Below are positions 1 through 4,670 of a stretch of DNA of 6,872 nt, piece after piece. Each line of letters starts with the position of its first letter. Position 1 is the stretch's first letter. The DNA is taken from positions 1-6,872 of the forward strand of contig JAGDAG010000307.1 in assembly GCA_017959625.1 (NCBI GenBank), given 5' to 3'. This DNA is from Abditibacteriota bacterium (lineage in GTDB: Bacteria; Armatimonadota; UBA5829). Position numbers and translations under genes: made by a program. Under the pieces are notes generated by a model. The model saw only the letters and a program-made list of their open reading frames with translations, made no database searches and had not been told where the DNA came from.

Positions 1-848
1 AAAGATATGTCTTTTAGGACCTGTTTTCCGCTTTGCTCGTCGACCACCGAGAGCCCTTCCACTTCCAGCGCGACTTCTCCCGGCTGCGAAGAGCGTTTCG
101 GGTAGATGTCGGTTATTTCTCTGCCCACCATAAGGCTGATTATCTCGGCCGTGTTCGTGTCGCCGATGTCCATGGTCTTTATGGTCTTGCCGTCCCGCAG
201 CACCGTGACCCTGTCGCAGATCTCGAATATCTCATCCAGCTTGTGGGAGATATATACGCAGCTCACCCCTTTGTCCCTGAGGCCGCGGATGATGTCCATC
301 AGCACTTTGACTTCGGCTTCCGTAAGGGCGGAGGAAGGCTCGTCGAAAAGCAGGATGCGGGCGTTCTTGCTGAGGGCCTTGGCTATCTCCACCAGCTGCT
401 GCTTGCCCACTCCCAGGTCTCCCACCAGGGCTTCGGCTTTCAGGTCCAGGCCGAAGCGGCTGAGGAGCCCTGCCGTCTCGCTGTACATCACGTCCGTATC
501 TATAAGCCCCGAACTCACTACCGGCTCTTCGCCCAGAAATATGTTTTCGGCAATGCTCAGCTCGTTGACCAGCGAAAGCTCCTGGTATATCACGGCCAGC
601 CCAGCCTTTCTGCTTTCGGATATGTCGGCAAAGGAGCAGGGGGAGCCGCTCAGCAGTATCTGGCCCGAATAGGAGGGATAAACTCCGGATATGCATTTCA
701 GCAGCGTGGATTTGCCCGCGCCGTTTTCTCCGCACAAGCCGTGGATCTCCCCCTCCTTCAGGTCAAAATTTACTTTGTCCAGTACGGTGACTTCCCCGAA
801 GATCTTGGTGAGGTCCCGTATTTCAAGGATCTTATCCGGGGATGACAT
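1..848 (-). CDS. xylG: Xylose-type sugar ABC transporter, ATP-binding protein (3' end outside window)
   Basis: This is the cytoplasmic ATPase of a monosaccharide importer of the XylG/RbsA/MglA class, which powers uptake of the sugar delivered by the adjacent binding protein. The window holds the first 282 residues; family members are about 500 residues with two ATPase domains, so the first domain and the start of the second are seen. Visible motifs are Walker A GENGAGKST (residues 40-48), the Q-loop glutamine at 89, signature LGVGKQQ (145-151), Walker B ILLFDEP (165-171) and the H-loop histidine at 202. The sequence after Walker B reads PSSALTE where most relatives have PTAALTE. The ATG shares one base with the TAA of the upstream xylF-like gene (TAATG), so translation is probably coupled; an AAGGA lies only 3 nt upstream. 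The xylose assignment rests mainly on that neighbour; RbsA or MglA-type specificity is possible. About half of its isoleucines are ATA (13 of 25 by hand count). Confidence 0.9.
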   Translation of the reverse strand, partial: MSSPDKILEIRDLTKIFGEVTVLDKVNFDLKEGEIHGLCGENGAGKSTLLKCISGVYPSYSGQILLSGSPCSFADISESRKAGLAVIYQELSLVNELSIAENIFLGEEPVVSSGLIDTDVMYSETAGLLSRFGLDLKAEALVGDLGVGKQQLVEIAKALSKNARILLFDEPSSALTEAEVKVLMDIIRGLRDKGVSCVYISHKLDEIFEICDRVTVLRDGKTIKTMDIGDTNTAEIISLMVGREITDIYPKRSSQPGEVALEVEGLSVVDEQSGKQVLKDIS

Positions 849-1930
849 TATTCCTTACCGTAAACCTGTTCTCTGGTGAACATGCCTTCGTCGATGACCA
901 TATCGATATTGTCTTTGTCCACGGCTATGACGTCGCTGTATTTTGCGGGAACGTCTATCTTGCCGTTGTTGACGGTGCCGTCACTGGCGATAATCTTTCC
1001 GTTCAGGATATCCACTGCGCAGTCGATGGCGGCGGTGGCCAGCTTTTTGAGAGGCTTGTATATGGTCATGGACTGAGTCCCTCCCAGGATACGCTGCAGA
1101 GCCACCAGCTCGGCGTCCTGGCCGGTGACTATCTTCTTGCCGGCGTAGCCTTCGGCCTTCAGGGCCTGGATGGCGCCCTGGGCGGTGCCGTCGTTGGAGG
1201 CGAGGATGCCGTCAAAGTTGTCCCGCACCTTGGTGATGGCGGCGTTGGTGATCTTTGTGGCCTGGGCGGGATCCCAGTTGGTGGCCCAGTCTTCGTGGAC
1301 TACCTTGATATCGCCCCTTTCGATGTAGGGCTTCAGCACGGAATCCTGGCCTTCCTTGAAGGTCTTGGCGTTGTTGTCCACGGGGGAGCCGTAGATGCGG
1401 ATGATGTTGCCCTTGCCGCCGATCTTGTCTATCAGATACTGAGCCTGCACCTCGCCGACCTTGAAGTTGTTGAAGGTGATGTAAAGATCCAGATCGCAGT
1501 CCTGGATGAGGCGGTCGTAGGCTATAACGGGGATGCCCGCAGCCTTTGCCTCATTGACGGCTTTGGTCATAGCGGTGCCGTTGTGGGGCACTATGATGAT
1601 AAGGTCCACGTTGCGGGTTATGAGGCCCTGAACGTCCTGGACCTGTCTGGTGTCGTCGCTGTTGGCTGTCTGGATGACCAGCTCGATGCCCAGTTCCTTT
1701 GCCCGGGCTTCCATGGCAGCCTTGTCTATCTGCCAGCGCTGTTCCTTGAGGGTGTCGAGAGAAATGCCTATGGTATAGTGCTTTTCGCCTATGTGGCTCC
1801 TGTCGATCATATTGGCGGATACGGGGTCTTCCGCGTCCTGTTTGACGATGCCTCCGCCTTTTGCGAAGCTGAGTCCGATAAGGATACTGAGAATAAGTGA
1901 AATAATGGTAAGAGGAACTACTACTTTCAT
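848..1930 (-). CDS. xylF: D-xylose-type periplasmic sugar-binding protein
   Basis: This is the solute-binding component of a sugar ABC importer: it captures a pentose, most likely D-xylose, outside the inner membrane and delivers it to the permease. Residues 1-23 form a Sec signal peptide (MKVVV start, hydrophobic core, probable cleavage after SFA). There is no lipobox cysteine, so the protein should be soluble in a periplasm. The remainder is a complete two-lobe periplasmic-binding fold; 360 residues is near the family length. Blocks matching E. coli XylF from memory are ISLDTLKEQRW (56-66), VIAYDRLI (135-142), GSPVDNNAKTF (181-191), ASNDGTAQGAIQAL (244-257), GQDAE (270-274) and MTIYKP (288-293). 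An AGGGAG 8 nt upstream supports the ATG. It is first in its operon, with an extended -10 promoter about 35 nt upstream, and is followed without a gap by the ATPase gene. Its codon use looks more selected than the ATPase's, with fewer ATA codons. Ligand identity is inferred from similarity. Confidence 0.9.
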   Translation of the reverse strand: MKVVVPLTIISLILSILIGLSFAKGGGIVKQDAEDPVSANMIDRSHIGEKHYTIGISLDTLKEQRWQIDKAAMEARAKELGIELVIQTANSDDTRQVQDVQGLITRNVDLIIIVPHNGTAMTKAVNEAKAAGIPVIAYDRLIQDCDLDLYITFNNFKVGEVQAQYLIDKIGGKGNIIRIYGSPVDNNAKTFKEGQDSVLKPYIERGDIKVVHEDWATNWDPAQATKITNAAITKVRDNFDGILASNDGTAQGAIQALKAEGYAGKKIVTGQDAELVALQRILGGTQSMTIYKPLKKLATAAIDCAVDILNGKIIASDGTVNNGKIDVPAKYSDVIAVDKDNIDMVIDEGMFTREQVYGKE

Positions 1931-1938
1931 TATTTATG

Positions 1939-1944
1939 CTCCCT
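1939..1944 (-). promoter_or_regulatory. Ribosome binding site of the xylF-like gene
   Basis: The minus strand reads AGGGAG, 8 nt before the ATG at 1930. This strong Shine-Dalgarno fits a highly expressed binding protein and fixes the start at the beginning of the signal peptide. Confidence 0.75.
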
Positions 1945-1963
1945 GAAATTAAATATCACCTTT

Positions 1964-1972
1964 ATTATAGCA
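1964..1972 (-). promoter_or_regulatory. Extended -10 promoter of the xylFG operon
   Basis: The minus strand reads TGCTATAAT, a perfect extended -10 element. Transcription should begin near 1957, giving a leader of about 27 nt. No good -35 is present at 16-18 bp (AGAATA at 17 bp), which is typical of extended -10 promoters or of promoters needing an activator. The same TGCTATAATAAA core occurs at two other promoters in the window. Confidence 0.65.
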
Positions 1973-2038
1973 CAATCGGAAGGAAATATTCTGCCGCAGG
2001 GGCATTTTTTACAAAATGAAGCAAATAAAAAAAGGCAG

Positions 2039-2068
2039 AAAAAACGGCCTCCGCAAATCGCGGAGACC
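2039..2068 (-). terminator. Rho-independent terminator after the CAT tRNA
   Basis: On the minus strand a 9-bp stem GGTCTCCGC / GCGGAGGCC (one G-U pair) closes a 5-nt loop GATTT. After one G it is followed by six T residues, with a second run of seven T a few bases on (2033-2027). It begins 5 nt after the encoded CCA of the tRNA, so it ends the tRNA transcript and insulates the xylFG promoter from upstream transcription. Confidence 0.88.
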
Positions 2069-2073
2069 TTCTC

Positions 2074-2148
2074 TGGTGGCCCCACTCGGATTCGAACCAA
2101 GAACCCAGCGGTTATGAGCCGCTTGCTCTGCCGTTGAGCTATAGGGCC
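2074..2148 (-). tRNA. tRNA with anticodon CAT (Ile2 or elongator Met)
   Basis: A full cloverleaf of 72 nt plus an encoded CCA is seen on the minus strand: acceptor GGCCCTA / TGGGGCC (one G-U pair), D-stem GCTC/GAGC with a compact 7-nt loop, anticodon stem AGCGG/CCGCT with loop CTCATAA (anticodon at 2116-2114), T-stem CTTGG/CCGAG with TTCGAAT, discriminator A. G1 pairs with C72 and the anticodon stem lacks three consecutive G-C pairs, so it is not the initiator. C4-G69 and C5-G68, known as recognition pairs for the lysidine synthase TilS, favour tRNA-Ile2, which reads AUA after C34 is modified. Elongator tRNA-Met cannot be excluded from sequence alone. It has its own promoter and terminator and sits downstream of the carboxypeptidase gene. 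Confidence 0.95.
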
Positions 2149-2159
2149 GGGCACTTTTT

Positions 2160-2188
2160 ATTATAGCATATAGATATCAAAAATGCAA
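2160..2188 (-). promoter_or_regulatory. Promoter of the CAT tRNA
   Basis: The minus strand shows TTGCAT (2188-2183), a 17-bp spacer and TATAAT (2165-2160) preceded by TGC, an extended -10. The predicted start near 2153 is only about 5 nt before the mature tRNA 5' end, the usual arrangement for a monocistronic tRNA. The -35 matches consensus only in TTG; the -10 is perfect. It fills most of the 56-nt gap after the carboxypeptidase stop codon. Confidence 0.7.
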
Positions 2189-2204
2189 GAACGCAAAAAC
2201 AGTT

Positions 2205-3329
2205 TTACGCGCAGTCCTCTTCTTTGCCAGTTTTGCGCAGCGCGGCGAAATAATACGCCGTGATAAGTATGCACAAAACGGAGAGAAGTATCGTAAGGGC
2301 AGCCTGCCGGCGGGGGATGAGCCGGGTCTCCGTTGCGTAAAGGCGTATGCTTTCGCTGTAGCCCGGGGCCGTGACGACGAGCAGGGCGGCGCCGTCGCCC
2401 TTGCGGACGGGATACGCGGGGGTATAGAGCATTTCCTTGCGGGCCTTTTCCCCGCCCTCCAGAAGCAGCTCCACCGCTTCCCCGGCTTCAAAGGAGATGT
2501 TGTCGAAATCCTTGTCTGCCCGGAAGGTCTCGCCTTTTTTCAGAACGGTCTTCAGGGCGCGGGCCGCCAGGATGCTTTCAAATTCCTCCGCCGCCTGTTC
2601 GTAAGCCTTTCCCTTCTGCGAATGCAGCACAGTCCCGTAGAGGATATGCCCCTTGAAACGCACCGCTCCCGCAAAGCAGGAGCCGGCTTTGGTGGTGGTG
2701 CCGGTCTTCAGCCCCGCCGCTCCCGGGACCTTTTCCAGAAAGGGAGCGAAGGTGCTTTCGATTTCTGCCGGTTTGCCCTTCACGGTGATCTCCGTTTTGC
2801 TCTGTCCGACTATCTCTCTCAATTCCGGGTTTTTCATCACCGCGGCGGAGAGTATGGCTATGTCCCGGGCGGAGCTGAAGTGCCCGTCTTCGTCCAGGCC
2901 GTGGGTGTTTTTGTACCGGGTGTTCCGCATGCCCAGAAGGCGCGCCCGCGTATTCATTTCCGCAACGAAGCGGCCTTCGCCCCATTTCTCTCCCAGAGCG
3001 TGGGCGAGCTCGTTGGCGGAGCACATGAGCATGGCGCAGAGGGCGTCCCTGCGGGAAAGCTCTGTTCCGGGAGCAAAAGACATACAGGGGTAAAGGCCCT
3101 CCGCCACATCTCCGGCGGACACGGTGACGCTCTGCCAGGGCTTTTCCGAGGCGATAAGGGCCGTCATCAGCTTGGTGGTGCTGGCCATAGGAAGGGGAAG
3201 ATCTGCGTTGCCGCTGCTTATCACCTGGCCGTTGTCCAGCCGGAAGATCCAGGCTTTTGCCGAGGGGGCCGCCCAGGCCGGGAGAAAGGCCGCCAGCAGC
3301 GCCGCCGCAAAAAGGATGCGTTTCACCAT
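2205..3329 (-). CDS. D-alanyl-D-alanine carboxypeptidase, peptidase S11 (PBP5/DacA family)
   Basis: This low-molecular-weight penicillin-binding protein should remove the terminal D-Ala from peptidoglycan stem pentapeptides on the outer face of the cytoplasmic membrane, limiting cross-linking. With ATG at 3329 it has 374 residues: a signal peptide (1 to about 20, MVKRILFAAALLAAFLPAWA), the catalytic motifs SxxK as STTK (50-53, nucleophile Ser50), SxN as SAN (104-106) and KTG (208-210), a C-terminal beta-rich region, and a final hydrophobic segment (LTILLSVLCILITAYYF) followed by a basic, then acidic tail. PBP5 usually has an amphipathic anchor; here a full transmembrane helix is likely. The frame is open further upstream, to an ATG at 3389, but that would place 20 residues ahead of the signal peptide. 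GGAG 7 nt before 3329 supports the chosen start. It overlaps the mtaB-like stop by 7 nt, or by 4 if the next codon, GTG at 3326, is used. The two are probably one operon. DacA, DacB-sporulation or DacF subtype is not assigned. Confidence 0.92.
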   Translation of the reverse strand: MVKRILFAAALLAAFLPAWAAPSAKAWIFRLDNGQVISSGNADLPLPMASTTKLMTALIASEKPWQSVTVSAGDVAEGLYPCMSFAPGTELSRRDALCAMLMCSANELAHALGEKWGEGRFVAEMNTRARLLGMRNTRYKNTHGLDEDGHFSSARDIAILSAAVMKNPELREIVGQSKTEITVKGKPAEIESTFAPFLEKVPGAAGLKTGTTTKAGSCFAGAVRFKGHILYGTVLHSQKGKAYEQAAEEFESILAARALKTVLKKGETFRADKDFDNISFEAGEAVELLLEGGEKARKEMLYTPAYPVRKGDGAALLVVTAPGYSESIRLYATETRLIPRRQAALTILLSVLCILITAYYFAALRKTGKEEDCA

Positions 3330-4534
3330 ATCAGCGCTCCGTTTTTTGCCTCCCGGCAGGTCACGGTCACCGGCGTGTTGACGGGGCACTCCCTTTTTGT
3401 GAGTATCTCCAGATAGTTGGAGGTATAGCCCCGCAGAAAACCGTTTTTGTCCGTGTTCTCGAATATCGCTTCCTGGGGGACGCCGGTGTTCAGGTCTGCA
3501 AAACGCTGCTGCATTTCCGCGGCCAGGCCCCTGAGCCTTGCCGCCCGCTCCTTTTTGACCTGCCTGTCCACCTGTCCGGGCATATCCCAGGCCCGGGTGC
3601 CCCTGCGGGGGGAAAAGGGGAATATATGCATGCGGGAGAACCCGGTCTTCTCTATGAAACGGAGCCCTTCTTCAAAAAGCTCTTCCGTCTCGCCGGGAAA
3701 ACCGGCGATCACGTCGGTGGTGACGCCGATGCCGGGGACCTGCTTCCGCACGTTTTGTATAAGGCTTTCGTATTCCTCCGGAGTATAGGGGCGGTTCATG
3801 GCCTTCAGCACCCGGGCGCTGCCGCTCTGCAGGGGTATGTGCAGATGCTTTGCCATACGGCTGTCGGAGAGGAGCCCCACGAGCCCCGGGGTTATTTCCC
3901 ACGCTTCCACGGAGCTCAGGCGGATGCGCCGTATATCGGTTTTTTCCAGCAGCAGCTCTGTCAGGCCTTCCAGCGACACGCCCCCCGCCCGGTAGGAGCC
4001 CAGGCGTATCCCCGTGAGGACTATCTCGCAAAAGCCGTTGCGGCAGAGGGCCTGCACCTCCTCCACCACCTCCGCGGGGTCTGCCGAGGAAAAGCGGTTT
4101 CTGAGGTAGGGTATTATGCAATAGGAGCAGAACTGGCTGCAGCCGTCCTGTATCTTTACCACAGCCCTGGTGCGTTCCCGCAGCGCCGGCGACAGAGGCC
4201 CTTCCGCGACGGGGAACCTTTGCTTCACGAGTTCGGGTATGCCGTCTTTTTCTTCGGGGGGCACCGCAAGGTCGCAGGGAAGGCCGCCGCAGAAGCCCGC
4301 TGCGCAGCCCGCGGCTATGATGAAGGCGCCGGGGGAGGTTTCCCGGGCTTTCCGCACCGCCGCTCTTGTTTTGGCCACCGCGGTCTCCGTCACGGCGCAG
4401 GAATTGATTATGCCTATATCGAAAGGAGCGCCGTCCTCTGCTGTATGATAGCCGGCTTTTTCCAGCGCGATGCGGAGCTTTTCCGTTTCGTATTGATTGA
4501 CCTTGCAGCCCAGAGTGTGATACCAGATTTTCAT
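3323..4534 (-). CDS. mtaB: tRNA t6A37 methylthiotransferase, MtaB-type radical SAM enzyme
   Basis: The enzyme adds a methylthio group at C2 of N6-threonylcarbamoyladenosine 37 (making ms2t6A) in tRNAs that read ANN codons, using two iron-sulfur clusters and S-adenosylmethionine in the cytoplasm. The 403 residues show the full order: an N-terminal UPF0004 domain with three cluster cysteines (Cys10 in LGCKVNQYE, Cys46 in INSCAV, Cys77 in AAGC), then the radical SAM CxxxCxxC at Cys132, Cys136 and Cys139 (GCSQFCSYCIIPYLR), LTGIRLGSY and HIPLQSGS, then a TRAM-like end with GYTSNYLEI. LTGIRLGSY and the GCKVNQYE start favour MtaB over MiaB or RimO. The stretch after Cys77 is divergent (GFCGG instead of the usual YAQ). 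The ribosome site is weak (AAGAG about 5 nt upstream). A promoter lies about 95 nt upstream, and the gene overlaps the carboxypeptidase gene that follows. Confidence 0.88.
   Translation of the reverse strand: MKIWYHTLGCKVNQYETEKLRIALEKAGYHTAEDGAPFDIGIINSCAVTETAVAKTRAAVRKARETSPGAFIIAAGCAAGFCGGLPCDLAVPPEEKDGIPELVKQRFPVAEGPLSPALRERTRAVVKIQDGCSQFCSYCIIPYLRNRFSSADPAEVVEEVQALCRNGFCEIVLTGIRLGSYRAGGVSLEGLTELLLEKTDIRRIRLSSVEAWEITPGLVGLLSDSRMAKHLHIPLQSGSARVLKAMNRPYTPEEYESLIQNVRKQVPGIGVTTDVIAGFPGETEELFEEGLRFIEKTGFSRMHIFPFSPRRGTRAWDMPGQVDRQVKKERAARLRGLAAEMQQRFADLNTGVPQEAIFENTDKNGFLRGYTSNYLEILTKRECPVNTPVTVTCREAKNGALIW
3337..3340 (-). promoter_or_regulatory. Ribosome binding site inside mtaB that sets the carboxypeptidase start
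   Basis: The minus strand reads GGAG within CGGAGCGC, 7 nt before the ATG at 3329 and 10 nt before the GTG at 3326. It lies inside the last codons of the mtaB-like gene. It argues against the far upstream ATG at 3389 and for a start directly at the signal peptide. Confidence 0.6.
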
Positions 4535-4556
4535 TTGCTCTTTTGTCAGATGGGGA

Positions 4557-4614
4557 GCGGCGGAAGCGCCGCGGACCTGTTTTCCGAATATGAATGCGGC
4601 CGGCTCGGGAGCCG
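4557..4614 (-). promoter_or_regulatory. Two small stem-loops in the mtaB leader
   Basis: The leader between the predicted start of transcription (about 4621) and the ATG at 4534 holds two hairpins on the minus strand. The first is CGGCT-CCCG-AGCCG (4614-4601). The second is GCGGCG-CTTC-CGCCGC (4572-4557), a perfect 6-bp GC stem. Neither is followed by a T run, so they are not intrinsic terminators. They may stabilise the RNA or influence ribosome access, but in GC-rich DNA such hairpins can arise by chance. Confidence 0.35.
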
Positions 4615-4627
4615 TTTGCTATTTTTT

Positions 4628-4656
4628 ATTATAGCATGCGGCCTTCAAAAAGGCAA
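4628..4656 (-). promoter_or_regulatory. Promoter of the mtaB-carboxypeptidase operon
   Basis: The minus strand shows TTGCCT (4656-4651, 4 of 6 consensus bases), a 17-bp spacer and TATAAT (4633-4628) preceded by TGC. The -35 begins about 15 nt after the stop codon of the upstream glycosidase-like gene. The -10 and the bases after it (TGCTATAATAAAAA) are the same as at the tRNA promoter. Confidence 0.7.
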
Positions 4657-4670
4657 AGCCGGCCGTCCTC

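Noticed and set aside
842..1900. 352-codon plus-strand frame opposite xylF
   Set aside because: It is antisense to a clear XylF homologue, has no recognisable motif, and reflects GC-biased third positions.
1990..2010. Plus-strand hairpin TGCC-GCAGG-GGCA followed by TTTTTT, containing the 9-mer palindrome CTGCCGCAG
   Set aside because: The stem is only 4 bp and no plus-strand gene precedes it. It could be an operator upstream of the xylF promoter, but a single short palindrome is not enough to call one.
1930..2154. 74-codon minus-strand frame just upstream of xylF
   Set aside because: Its first half is the tRNA read as protein and the rest covers the terminator and the xylF promoter; it is a classic false gene call.
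2165..2215. Terminator after the carboxypeptidase gene
   Set aside because: The CGC...GCG arms around AAAAC/GTTTTT make only a weak, interrupted stem with no proper T run, so read-through into the tRNA remains possible.
4640..4668. Possible terminator after the glycosidase-like gene (CGGCC...GGCCG with a T run between the arms)
   Set aside because: The T run lies in the loop rather than after the stem, the arms are only 5 bp, and the segment overlaps the mtaB -35 element.
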